Source of the DNA: a virus
Direction: 5' to 3' (one strand)
DNA length: 50,956 nucleotides
IMG/VR virus record: IMGVR_UViG_3300045973_001484
Location: 1 to 50,956 of that record
The stretch's first letter is position 1. Every line of letters starts with the position of its first letter. The notes below the pieces were generated by a model, which saw only the letters and a program-made list of their open reading frames with translations, was not told where the DNA came from and searched no databases. Below, in pieces: positions 1-6,382 of the stretch. The translations under genes and the position numbers were made by a program.

Positions 1-234
1 ATGCTGCTTCATACGGTGGGATACCGGGTTGTCGCTGCCGCGACCCCGGAGGAGGCCATCAGACTGAGCCGCGAGAGCAACGGAACTCTGCATCTCCTCA
101 TTACCGATGTGGTCATGCCCGGCATGAACGGCAGCGACCTGGCAAAACATCTGCAGACAGAAAATCCGCAACTGAAATGCATTTTCGTATCCGGACAAAT
201 AGCGTACCTGCATCACCGTAAAAAGGCACTTTGA
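1..234 (+). pseudogene. Response-regulator receiver domain fragment, cut at both ends
   Basis: The frame encodes the middle of a CheY-like receiver domain: a GYRV strand, ATPEEA helix, LLITDVVMPGMNG with the phosphoacceptor Asp, and a CIFVSG strand with the switch Ser. The Asp-pocket residues that normally open the domain are absent, so the gene probably begins left of the window and base 1 is only an internal ATG. After VSG, where receivers continue with YTA and a conserved Lys, the sequence changes to an unrelated tail and stops. The domain therefore lacks its last two elements and should be inactive. Such domains are common at the C-terminus of hybrid histidine kinases. The break is the likely left junction of the outer element (inference). 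Confidence 0.6.
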
Positions 235-260
235 CCTAACCCGTCAGAGTGCCTTTTTTT
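220..260. terminator. Strong rho-independent terminator
   Basis: A 16-bp stem with a single G-T pair (220-235 with 243-258) closes a 7-nt loop and ends in a T run. The arms run AAAAAGGCACTTTGAC and GTCAGAGTGCCTTTTT, so it could work in both directions. The stop codon of the broken receiver gene lies within the left arm. It insulates the outer element from host transcription. Confidence 0.8.
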
Positions 261-265
261 ATTTT

Positions 266-322
266 CGGCTACAGACCTGATCCATCGAAGAAATCAGGCG
301 TTACGTAAGCCAGCAGAAAGGA
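266..322 (+). repeat. Leader repeat, copy A
   Basis: This 57-nt leader ends just before the start codon of the 82-residue gene at 329. It matches the leader at 643-699 without gaps. Shared blocks at identical offsets are GGCTAC, ATCGAAGAAA, GTAAGCC and a purine-rich SD region. The repeat may be a shared 5' regulatory RNA or a promoter module; no function is established. Confidence 0.6.
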
Positions 323-328
323 ACAACC

Positions 329-577
329 ATGAACCACGCAACCATAGTCACTCATTTGTCCCGTATCACCGACCCCACAGAAGCCATCTTCACCGTAACC
401 ATGCAGGACGTTACCGGAGCCATAGTACGTCGTATGGGAACAGCGGCACTCACCTTGTCAGCAGAAGATCTGCAACTGGCCAGAGAGGAGGTGAAAGAAG
501 CCATCGGTCATAATCTGGATATCCGCCCCTATATAGACATGGGACTGGATGTCTGGAAGATCACCCGGAAGCTGTAG
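329..577 (+). CDS. Hypothetical protein, 82 aa
   Basis: A small soluble protein with a mixed beta-alpha pattern and no recognised domain. The start is supported by AAAGGA about 8 nt upstream. It is the first complete gene of the outer element and follows leader copy A. Nothing in the sequence indicates a biochemical activity. Its place in an accessory block that leads to radC and klcA suggests an accessory role during establishment of the element (inference). Confidence 0.6.
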   Translation: MNHATIVTHLSRITDPTEAIFTVTMQDVTGAIVRRMGTAALTLSAEDLQLAREEVKEAIGHNLDIRPYIDMGLDVWKITRKL

Positions 578-642
578 CACCGTCCATCATAGTAAGTTGT
601 ACGTCTGCCTTCTCGATCAATAGCGATCCTGAAGGTTTTTTT

Positions 643-699
643 GGGCTACTGATCCTGTCAATCGAAGAAACCGGACAACAAGTAAGCCGCCAGAGGAGA
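643..699 (+). repeat. Leader repeat, copy B
   Basis: The second copy of the 57-nt leader ends 7 nt before the start of the membrane protein gene at 707. It aligns end to end with 266-322, with the conserved blocks at the same offsets. The coding regions downstream of the two copies are unrelated, so the leader was duplicated or recruited separately from the genes. Confidence 0.6.
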
Positions 700-706
700 G
701 AGTCTT

Positions 707-898
707 ATGCTCACCACCATCATTCTGTGTATCGCTGTTGCCACTATCTTTTACTACCTTGGCTTCTACTCCGTGTTGCTCACGGCTCTGTCCTTTGTCA
801 TAAAAATATCCATGGCACTGATCCTCGCACTGGCCAGCGTGCTGACATGGCGCTGGTGGAAGGGAAGAAAGAGTGACTGCCAGTGGAGAAAGTTATGA
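707..898 (+). CDS. Small membrane protein, 63 aa
   Basis: Almost the whole chain is hydrophobic, with two predicted membrane helices (about residues 3-22 and 27-48) followed by a basic, Trp-rich tail (WRWWKGRK). GAGGAGAG precedes the start. The stop overlaps the start of the next gene (ATGA), so the two small membrane proteins are probably translationally coupled. The family is not recognised. A role in the envelope, for instance entry exclusion or a small toxin, is speculation. Confidence 0.5.
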   Translation: MLTTIILCIAVATIFYYLGFYSVLLTALSFVIKISMALILALASVLTWRWWKGRKSDCQWRKL

Positions 899-1011
899 TG
901 GCAGTGATATCAGCAGTCGTTACCGCTTTTGTTATCATTTTTAAAACGGTCATATTCGTAATAGCAGGCATTGGCCTGTTCATGCTCTGGCTGGAAAATA
1001 AAAGACCGTGA
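895..1011 (+). CDS. Single-helix membrane peptide, 38 aa
   Basis: This short frame starts in an ATGATG that overlaps the stop of the preceding membrane protein. It encodes about 30 hydrophobic residues and the charged tail LENKRP. The overlap and the clean transmembrane character support a real gene in a two-gene unit with its neighbour. It is too short for family assignment. Confidence 0.4.
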   Translation: MMAVISAVVTAFVIIFKTVIFVIAGIGLFMLWLENKRP

Positions 1012-1041
1012 AACTACTACAACATCATTCCACATCACACA

Positions 1042-1066
1042 GGCTGCCTCGGGCGGCCATTTTCAT
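1042..1066 (+). terminator. GC-rich hairpin, weak terminator or leader
   Basis: GGCTGCC pairs with GGCGGCC around a 3-nt loop and is followed by an interrupted T tract. It lies between the membrane-peptide gene and the gene at 1081, so it either ends the upstream unit or structures the downstream leader. Confidence 0.35.
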
Positions 1067-1080
1067 TTCTGGAGGCAATC

Positions 1081-1305
1081 ATGAACGAAATAGTTGAAGA
1101 ACTGCTGAAGCGTCTGAATGAGGATCAACGGGAGGAATTCGAGGAACGCGCCGGGATCATGCAGTATGACGGCGGACTGACTCGGGATCATGCGGAATGT
1201 CTGGCAATGCTGTACCTGCTCAAGAAGTACCACACGGGTCAGTTGGTATCTTATATAGAAGGACCATCTATCAGAAAAGGAGATCATCATGGACACAACG
1301 AATGA
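1081..1305 (+). CDS. Hypothetical acidic protein, 74 aa
   Basis: A helical, Glu-rich small protein preceded by CTGGAGG at good spacing. No domain is recognised. Its 3' end overlaps the next gene by 17 nt in another frame, which suggests coupled translation. Confidence 0.55.
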   Translation: MNEIVEELLKRLNEDQREEFEERAGIMQYDGGLTRDHAECLAMLYLLKKYHTGQLVSYIEGPSIRKGDHHGHNE

Positions 1306-1687
1306 AGAAGAAGTCAAGGTAGTCAGGCAGGAGAGTTGCCAAAACATTAGTAAGACGGGCAGTATTTTTTATGAAATAGGAGCCAAGGGAGAATCTCAAT
1401 TCATACGGCTTGTAAAATCAAGCAAAGGCGGATTGTGCAGCCGTAATTGGATCTCAATGACTGACATTCAAAAACTGGAGGGACTTCCCTATATCACAGC
1501 CAAGGCACTCAAAATTTTGTATGGTGAGAAATCAAACTCTAATAACTGCTATTTCCTTCTGGCGGCGCTCATTAACGAGAAGATGGCTGCCGGGATGGAT
1601 ACCACATCTAAAGAAAGCATACCTGCCGATACAACTCCTACTACACCACCTCAGAAAAAACCCGCCAAGAATAAGCAACCATCCTGA
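1289..1687 (+). CDS. Hypothetical protein, 132 aa
   Basis: The central part (about residues 25-90) looks like a folded alpha/beta domain. The last 35 residues are a low-complexity Thr/Pro/Lys tail, probably disordered. AAAAGGAG upstream of the ATG supports the start inside the previous gene. The family is not recognised. Confidence 0.5.
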   Translation: MDTTNEEEVKVVRQESCQNISKTGSIFYEIGAKGESQFIRLVKSSKGGLCSRNWISMTDIQKLEGLPYITAKALKILYGEKSNSNNCYFLLAALINEKMAAGMDTTSKESIPADTTPTTPPQKKPAKNKQPS

Positions 1688-1740
1688 ATTCCCGTATACC
1701 TCATTCTCTCTATGAACGAAAGCACTGAAAAGGAGAGAAA

Positions 1741-1840
1741 ATACCCCTAATATATATTAATAATAAATAATTATAATACATAACTAGTTATTTCAATTAG
1801 GACCCCCAAGGGTTAACTCACCGGGTTTAACTATAATTAA
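1741..1840 (+). promoter_or_regulatory. AT-rich regulatory region with palindrome
   Basis: The gene-free stretch 1688-1870 contains about 45 nearly pure A/T bases, a perfect 12-bp palindrome ATAACTAGTTAT (1780-1791) and two exact TATAAT hexamers (1772-1777 and 1832-1837). The second lies about 30 bp before the gene at 1871 and is a good -10 candidate. The palindrome is a plausible operator. The A/T tract could also be an unwinding element, but no iterons were seen. Confidence 0.4.
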
Positions 1841-1870
1841 ATCATGTATTTATGTAGAAAGGACGCCAGT

Positions 1871-2059
1871 ATGACCCTTTTGTTCGTTGTAATAATGGCA
1901 ATACTAATCAAGTTCAGTACACAGAGGTTCTGGCTCATTTACTTTCTGATACTCGGCCTGGCCACTCAAGCAGGTTATCAGATTGGTATAATCGGCGTGG
2001 CTGTCTGGATGGGGCTGGGCAAGATCCTTCACGATTTATTTTATGCAAGGCGAAGTTAA
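1871..2059 (+). CDS. Small membrane protein, 62 aa
   Basis: Two predicted membrane helices (about residues 2-15 and 19-45) are followed by a short basic tail. The start at 1871 is chosen over the upstream ATG at 1844 because GAAAGGA sits 8 nt before it. It is the third hydrophobic small protein in the outer element's accessory block and is followed by a strong terminator. Function unknown. Confidence 0.5.
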   Translation: MTLLFVVIMAILIKFSTQRFWLIYFLILGLATQAGYQIGIIGVAVWMGLGKILHDLFYARRS

Positions 2060-2071
2060 CCACACACCCAC

Positions 2072-2101
2072 AGGGAGCCTTTAAAAGCTCCCTCTTTTTT
2101 T
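2072..2101 (+). terminator. Rho-independent terminator
   Basis: AGGGAGC pairs perfectly with GCTCCCT around an 8-nt loop, followed by C and T7. It closes the transcription unit of the membrane protein at 1871. The radC-like gene starts only 12 bp further on, so the hairpin may also act as an attenuator for it. Confidence 0.8.
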
Positions 2102-2112
2102 CGGAGGCATAC

Positions 2113-2592
2113 ATGAACGCAGATACTCTATTCGCTACAGGAACGATCCGCTTCAAGACCATCAAGGCAATCTACGAAACACTTACCGTCAGCGAGGATA
2201 TCAGCAACTACCTGTCAACAGGAGACCGGTATACCTCCCCTTCTCAGGTATTTGAAACCTTTCGCTTCCTCCAGAAGGAGACCAAAGAGTACTTCATTGC
2301 CCTGCATCTGGAAGGAAAGAACAGAATTCTCTGTATAGATATTGTTAGTATAGGTTCATTAAATCAGTCCATCGTCCATCCAAGGGAAACCCTGAAAAAT
2401 TCCCTGCTGTCGTCAGCGGCGGCAATCATTCTGATACATAATCACCCTACAGGAGACCCCGCGCCATCATCGGAAGACATTGCCATTACGAAGAGACTCC
2501 GGGAGGCAGCTGATATTATAGGTATTAAAATCATTGATCACATCATCATTGGCGACTCATATCTGAGTTTTGTTGAAAAAGGACTATTATAA
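2113..2592 (+). CDS. radC: RadC-like JAB-domain protein
   Basis: At 159 residues this is the JAB/MPN domain form of RadC without the N-terminal helix-hairpin-helix half of the chromosomal protein. The metal-binding signature HxHx7SxxD is complete (His109, His111, Ser119, Asp122), with Gly-Asp-Pro in between as usual. This short RadC type is typical of plasmids, prophages and integrative elements and often lies beside antirestriction genes. The biochemical role of RadC is not settled despite its old DNA-repair label. CGGAGG precedes the start. klcA follows after 14 bp and is probably co-transcribed. Confidence 0.88.
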   Translation: MNADTLFATGTIRFKTIKAIYETLTVSEDISNYLSTGDRYTSPSQVFETFRFLQKETKEYFIALHLEGKNRILCIDIVSIGSLNQSIVHPRETLKNSLLSSAAAIILIHNHPTGDPAPSSEDIAITKRLREAADIIGIKIIDHIIIGDSYLSFVEKGLL

Positions 2593-2606
2593 AGGAGATT
2601 TAAACC

Positions 2607-2839
2607 ATGACCATCTACAGCGTACGACTGAACGAAACAGAACGCCTCAACTATACGGCCTCCCATTTCGGTGACAATTTTCCCTTCCGAATCGAACCTT
2701 TCATCTACAGCATGGCCAGAAACTTGTCCCGTGATTATCAGGGTGGTTACTGGCACATGAATGAGCTTTCTAACGGCGGGCTTTTCATGTTTCCGGCTTC
2801 TGACACTCCCTTTCATGTAACATGCATGAATGGCTTTGA
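2607..2839 (+). pseudogene. klcA: Antirestriction protein KlcA/ArdB, 5' part split by prophage
   Basis: Codons 1-77 plus two bases of codon 78 of a KlcA/ArdB protein. Family features are the HFG motif, DYxGGYWHMNELSNGG and the MNGF strand. After base 2839 the frame runs into prophage sequence and stops at 2879 with a foreign 13-residue tail. The missing part lies at 44225-44393; joined, the halves make one 133-residue frame of normal family length. ArdB/KlcA proteins relieve type I restriction of incoming DNA, so the element has probably lost this function. AAAGGAG precedes the start. Confidence 0.9.
2835..2839. repeat. Target-site duplication, left copy (TTTGA)
   Basis: The five bases flanking the left prophage end recur at 44220-44224. 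Removing one copy with the prophage restores codons Gly-Phe-Asp-Gly of klcA. A 5-bp duplication is what MuA-type transposition produces. Confidence 0.88.
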
Positions 2840-2893
2840 CAAGGGGGGCACGATACTTAACTATGTAAACATGCGATAAACCACCGCGACGAT
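2840..2893 (+). repeat. Left prophage end with transposase-binding-site candidate
   Basis: The end begins CAAG, and a 23-bp block at 2871-2893 (ATGCGATAA...CACCGCG...CGAT) matches an inverted copy at the right end in 20 of 23 positions at the same 31-bp distance. These are candidate end-binding sites for the MuA-type transposase. The rest of 2894-3140 has no convincing gene and probably holds further transposase sites. Confidence 0.8.
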
Positions 2894-3140
2894 GGTTGAC
2901 GGATGCTTGCAGATAGGGGTGATGGTGTAAAGTATCAAGACAGGTTTGATGGAAACGCGGCGGCAAAAATTTGAGTGATTGAGTTGTGCGACCAGGGGGG
3001 GATTCCGATCGCATTTTTATTCGCCTGGGGCAGCAGTCCATACTGTTATCCTGTGCTGATCTGCGACGTGATCGAAGCGAATTTTGAAATGCTTGTCGCC
3101 GCTGACCTCCATAATTAACACTACGCCGGGCTTCTTATGG

Positions 3141-3710
3141 TCACGCGCCCACAACCTTGGCCTCAATAGTTAAAACAAAGTTTTTCATTTCGTCATCATT
3201 CGGTAAATAAACCAAACCGTCAAGCGCGGCTTTTAAAGCTTTTTTCAACTGGGCTTTTTTAAGCTTCCCGTCGGATAAGCCATCTGCTTTCAAAAGCTCA
3301 GAATTAGCTTTTTGCTTAAAAAATTCTCGAGTGTAATTTTTCTTTGCGGTCTCCATACACACCATGATTTCTGAATGAGTAGTGACCTCTCGCGGAGACA
3401 CCCACTGAACGACTGAAATATGTAATGGCGATCCACTTGGATCCAGAGCCAACAATCGGCCAAAATGATTACGCACTAGGTCAAACCTACTTAAAGCGGT
3501 TTTAAAGTTTTTTGTGTTTTTAATAATTTCAACGCTTTCTGAGATAATACGTAGTAATTGCGGTTTTTCAAATTCAAAGGCAGCAACCAAGCGTTGTCTG
3601 TCGTGTTCTTCTTTGCGGGCCTTGTTTCGGTTTTCTGATTCCAGCTTTTTTCTTTGGGCGTTGACTTTCGCATCTTCTGCCCATCTATTTAAAAAATCAA
3701 AAAAACCCAT
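3141..3710 (-). CDS. Hypothetical prophage protein encoded with the repressor, 189 aa
   Basis: The N-terminus is highly charged and probably coiled coil (about residues 12-45). A central alpha/beta region follows, then a Lys-rich stretch and a C-terminal helix. No family is recognised. It starts 9 bp after the repressor gene with a strong GAGGAGG, so the two form a lysogenic operon. It is the leftmost gene, where transposable phages often carry accessory cargo, and would be expressed in the lysogen. Superinfection exclusion, anti-phage defence or repressor modulation are possibilities only. Confidence 0.6.
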   Translation of the reverse strand: MGFFDFLNRWAEDAKVNAQRKKLESENRNKARKEEHDRQRLVAAFEFEKPQLLRIISESVEIIKNTKNFKTALSRFDLVRNHFGRLLALDPSGSPLHISVVQWVSPREVTTHSEIMVCMETAKKNYTREFFKQKANSELLKADGLSDGKLKKAQLKKALKAALDGLVYLPNDDEMKNFVLTIEAKVVGA

Positions 3711-3719
3711 ATCCCCTCC

Positions 3720-4379
3720 TCACCCATATTTTTTCTGGCTTAGCCGGCTACCCATACCTTTACGCGCGGATCCACCAATACCGATATTCCCAAAATTAGC
3801 AAACGACACGTATTTTGATTTTAAAAATATGAACCATGTGCGCCAGTAAATGAACAGGCTTACCAGTACCGGTATATATAAAATATACATCTTGGAAAAC
3901 AGGCACAGCGCCATGGCCCCGCTGATCAGGTTGTAACCAACCATTGCCAGAATGATCATAGGGGGCAGCGCCAGGGTATTCAACAAATTAACGGCAATAG
4001 CTCCCCCTTGTGTTACCGTCGTTGGGTCAAGCTGCCTCAGCCTTCCTGCTGCCGCTTTCAATTCCGCCCTTTCCCTCTTCTCCTGGGCATACTTAAGCAC
4101 ATCCTTTTGGTCCTTTTCATCCAAGGGCCCGACCTCGCGATCCAGTTTAGCAATGATCGGGCTGGGCCTCTTTTCTGGTGCCTGGCCTTCCCCAGTTAAA
4201 AGCCAATTTATGTCTACATTGAATTCTCGTCTTAACGAGCTTAATAAAGCTCCCCCTGGAATAGATTTCCCTTTTTCTACATCACAAATATAGCCTGACG
4301 ATGTTGACAGAATGTCTGCAAACGCCTGTTGTGACAAACCTTTTTCATTTCTTATTTGTTTTATTCTTTCACCAATCAT
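3720..4379 (-). CDS. Prophage repressor: XRE-type HTH with C-terminal membrane helices
   Basis: Residues 1-65 form a Cro/CI-type helix-turn-helix domain (RIKQIRNEKGLSQQAFAD, then SSGYICDVEKG) ending in the INWLLTGEG motif typical of phage repressors. A charged linker (about 70-120) follows, then two long hydrophobic segments (about 125-150 and 155-180) and a basic tail. There is no LexA-type Ser/Lys peptidase domain. Position and orientation match Mu c. The ATG at 4379 is preferred over an upstream TTG. The membrane anchor is unusual for a phage repressor and suggests control through membrane sequestration (inference). Confidence 0.75.
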   Translation of the reverse strand: MIGERIKQIRNEKGLSQQAFADILSTSSGYICDVEKGKSIPGGALLSSLRREFNVDINWLLTGEGQAPEKRPSPIIAKLDREVGPLDEKDQKDVLKYAQEKRERAELKAAAGRLRQLDPTTVTQGGAIAVNLLNTLALPPMIILAMVGYNLISGAMALCLFSKMYILYIPVLVSLFIYWRTWFIFLKSKYVSFANFGNIGIGGSARKGMGSRLSQKKYG

Positions 4380-4410
4380 AAATTTTGCTCGCAATAACGA
4401 ATTTTTATCA

Positions 4411-4485
4411 TTGACAATACTCGGTATTACGAGTATTTGTTATCTATCACGTTAGTACTGCACAACGAAACGAAGGTCTAACGTG
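4411..4485. promoter_or_regulatory. Early operator/promoter region
   Basis: Between the leftward repressor and the first rightward gene lie two inverted repeats. AATACTCG (4416-4423) pairs perfectly with CGAGTATT (4430-4437) across 6 bp. CACGTTAG (4448-4455) pairs with CTAACGTG (4478-4485). A consensus -35 hexamer TTGACA (4411-4416) abuts the first repeat, so a repressor bound there would block a rightward promoter. This is the expected switch region. Confidence 0.65.
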
Positions 4486-4511
4486 TGATTGCAAAAAAAA
4501 AGGGGACTACC

Positions 4512-4712
4512 ATGAAAAACAAACTTGAATCTATGAACTTTCCAGAAGAACTTTTCGGACTCAAGGGCGCGGTGGTAATATCCCGTCATATCAACGCCTC
4601 AAAGCCTCTGTCGGAAAATCCCATACAGGCGATGCTAGAGCTTGTTGGCCTCGCGGGCAAAAAAATTGAAGTAGTAGCCAGTTATTCCAGGGGTACACGC
4701 CTTTTCCCTTAA
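4512..4712 (+). CDS. First early gene, hypothetical protein, 66 aa
   Basis: A small protein directly downstream of the operator. The ATG at 4512, preceded by AGGGGAC, is preferred over a GTG at 4485 that lies within the second inverted repeat. No domain is recognised, and it does not look like an HTH protein. The position suggests an early regulatory or host-takeover role. Confidence 0.5.
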   Translation: MKNKLESMNFPEELFGLKGAVVISRHINASKPLSENPIQAMLELVGLAGKKIEVVASYSRGTRLFP

Positions 4713-4748
4713 TCATACTAACCGTTTTCAACATTGGAGACCGCCGTC

Positions 4749-5171
4749 ATGCCTGAATATCTAAATATCATCTTTGCCTGTCTCGTTGTTACCTGTGGCA
4801 CCGTTGTTTTTGGAGTCATGATCTGGATGGTCATCAGCCACTGGCGGTGTACCGTCGAAATCCATAAGCAATATCTGGAGAGCTGTCGCGGTCTCGATAA
4901 GGCTCTCGATGAGGAGAGGGAGCTCATCCGGCTTACTCAGCTTCGAAAAACGCTCGTGGATCTCGATTCGATCTTTGTACGCCTCGCGAGTCGCCTTGAT
5001 CTGCCACAAGGTCAGGTGATGCCGAAGCATCCAAATCATGATGCCGGTAAACCACACTTCTCCCCAGATAAAGAAACACCAGAACTCAACGGGTGTGAAG
5101 CGGCCCCTGGTTGCAGCACTGCCGAGCAGAAAACCCAGATTAGCGGCGATACAGAGCGCTATAGCGCCTAG
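4749..5171 (+). CDS. Possible membrane protein, 141 aa, opposite another gene
   Basis: One strong membrane helix (about residues 4-30) is followed by a charged helical region; the last 45 residues look less protein-like. TTGGAG lies about 10 nt before the ATG. The whole frame is antisense to the leftward gene at 4761-5210, and only one of the two may be used. It fits the direction of the early operon but has the weaker start signal. Confidence 0.35.
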   Translation: MPEYLNIIFACLVVTCGTVVFGVMIWMVISHWRCTVEIHKQYLESCRGLDKALDEERELIRLTQLRKTLVDLDSIFVRLASRLDLPQGQVMPKHPNHDAGKPHFSPDKETPELNGCEAAPGCSTAEQKTQISGDTERYSA

Positions 5172-5210
5172 CTCTGTCTTCACTTGTTCCGGCCTTGATT
5201 TTTGCAGCAT
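4761..5210 (-). CDS. Leftward membrane protein of unknown function, 149 aa
   Basis: Two predicted membrane helices (about residues 14-30 and 38-60, the latter Trp/Phe-rich) precede a long amphipathic cytoplasmic region. GGAGGT lies 7 nt before the ATG, and codon choice is ordinary through the first 120 codons, which favours this strand over 4749-5171. It would be transcribed against the early operon, as expected for a cargo gene expressed in the lysogen. Family unknown. Confidence 0.5.
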   Translation of the reverse strand: MLQKSRPEQVKTELGAIALCIAANLGFLLGSAATRGRFTPVEFWCFFIWGEVWFTGIMIWMLRHHLTLWQIKATREAYKDRIEIHERFSKLSKPDELPLLIESLIETATALQILLMDFDGTPPVADDHPDHDSKNNGATGNNETGKDDI

Positions 5211-5234
5211 ATAACACCTCCAAGGAGTCACCTC

Positions 5235-5462
5235 ATGACCGCGAAAGAACAATACCTAAACGTCCGCTCCGTTATGGTCAAAAACGGAGTGACCAATCGC
5301 CAGATAGCCAAGGAAACCGGCGTGCGCGAAAACTACGTCTATATGATCTTGGCCGGAGAGCGCACCGGCTATCGCATCCGCAGGGCCATTGCCGCAGCCT
5401 GCAAGGTCGGGGTTGCGGATCTCTGGCCCGACACACCACCTGAATACCTGGAGGCAGCATGA
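5235..5462 (+). CDS. Ner-like HTH regulator, 75 aa
   Basis: A compact helix-turn-helix protein (VTNRQIAKETGVRENYVYMIL, then a second helix pair) ending in a DLWPD motif like the IWP of Ner/Nlp proteins. Ner is the early Cro-like factor of Mu that shuts down early and repressor transcription. Position after the operator, size and fold agree. AAGGAG lies 7 nt before the ATG at 5235. The next gene starts in its stop codon. Confidence 0.7.
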   Translation: MTAKEQYLNVRSVMVKNGVTNRQIAKETGVRENYVYMILAGERTGYRIRRAIAAACKVGVADLWPDTPPEYLEAA

Positions 5463-5851
5463 ACGATACAACACTTCGCTATTACCGCCTTGCCGCCGCG
5501 CTTCGCTGCATACCCCAGGAAGAGCAGGAACTCCATATAACAGCAGAGGCAGCGCTCATTGAGCGCCGTAAAACATCTTGGCGTGCGCACCATACAACTC
5601 GTTTTGAGATGATTGCCCTCCTTGGTCGCCATCATGTAGAAGCAATCTATCTCAGCAAACTCACTGATAAAAAGAAATCTCGCCTGCTATTTCTAACTGA
5701 CACAGATCTGGAAGAAACTCTGTGTCAAGCGGAACAGCGGATAAAAGATCATCCGCCAACTCCACCCAAAGTTTGTTGTACCTGCGGACAGCGCTTGCAA
5801 AAGCTTTCACGCACTCGACCTGAACCGGGCGAAGTTCATTGGTACCAATAA
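5459..5851 (+). CDS. Hypothetical early protein, 130 aa
   Basis: It starts in an ATGA overlap with the Ner-like gene, so coupling supports expression. The N-terminal 80 residues are rich in helices and basic residues. A CCTCG cysteine cluster near residue 108 may bind metal. The last 191 bp overlap the leftward gene at 5661-6317 tail to tail. No family recognised. Confidence 0.5.
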   Translation: MNDTTLRYYRLAAALRCIPQEEQELHITAEAALIERRKTSWRAHHTTRFEMIALLGRHHVEAIYLSKLTDKKKSRLLFLTDTDLEETLCQAEQRIKDHPPTPPKVCCTCGQRLQKLSRTRPEPGEVHWYQ

Positions 5852-6317
5852 AGAGCCGGTCACGTAACAACACTTTGTTAGCGGTGTTTTTTCTCCAGTC
5901 CTTCGGAATGTACCGGGCACCCTTGTTTATAAATGCATTCTCCCAAATCGGCAGTTCACGTCCAGTCATTAAGTCGAGGATAGCATAATGAGAAATCTGG
6001 AAATTCCAGTCCCAACATCGTTCCGGTTCCCAGACATAATCGGGGATAAACACATAATCATCAATATGGGCGTCCTTTACGGCAAAGTCGTAGCTCTTAA
6101 GTTTCAATCCGCAGCCAAGAAGCCGGTTTGCTGCCTTCTCTGTTGTCTGCATTTGCAAAAAGAACGGCTGAACCATTTTTGCGGTACGGCCGCAGCCTGG
6201 GCACGTATAGAGAGAGTTGGCGATTTTAAGATATTTGTCACTGGTGACAATAGTCGCATGCCGACACTGATCCTCATGTGCACCGTTAATGCATAAAAGC
6301 CGTATGGAATCAAACAT
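5661..6317 (-). CDS. Leftward zinc-binding-like protein of unknown function, 218 aa
   Basis: Cysteine and histidine pairs in the first third (CINGAHEDQCRH, then YTCPGCG) resemble a zinc-binding module; a Trp/Tyr-rich middle and a helical C-terminus follow. A GGAGG 6 nt before the ATG at 6317 gives good evidence of translation. It is the second gene reading against the early operon and overlaps 5459-5851 convergently. Probably prophage cargo; function unknown. Confidence 0.6.
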   Translation of the reverse strand: MFDSIRLLCINGAHEDQCRHATIVTSDKYLKIANSLYTCPGCGRTAKMVQPFFLQMQTTEKAANRLLGCGLKLKSYDFAVKDAHIDDYVFIPDYVWEPERCWDWNFQISHYAILDLMTGRELPIWENAFINKGARYIPKDWRKNTANKVLLRDRLFIGTNELRPVQVECVKAFASAVRRYNKLWVELADDLLSAVPLDTEFLPDLCQLEIAGEISFYQ

Positions 6318-6382
6318 CACAAACCTCCGGTTGGGAATATATCAAACTTGTCTTGACGGTAACAGCAAAAACGAGGGGCGTC

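Noticed and set aside
2840-2879. 13-residue tail that ends the klcA 5' fragment
   Set aside because: It is prophage end sequence read by chance in the klcA frame.
3007-3020. ATGCGAT on the minus strand as a third transposase site
   Set aside because: Only seven bases match the end sites and the CACCGCG half is missing, so it is too weak to call.
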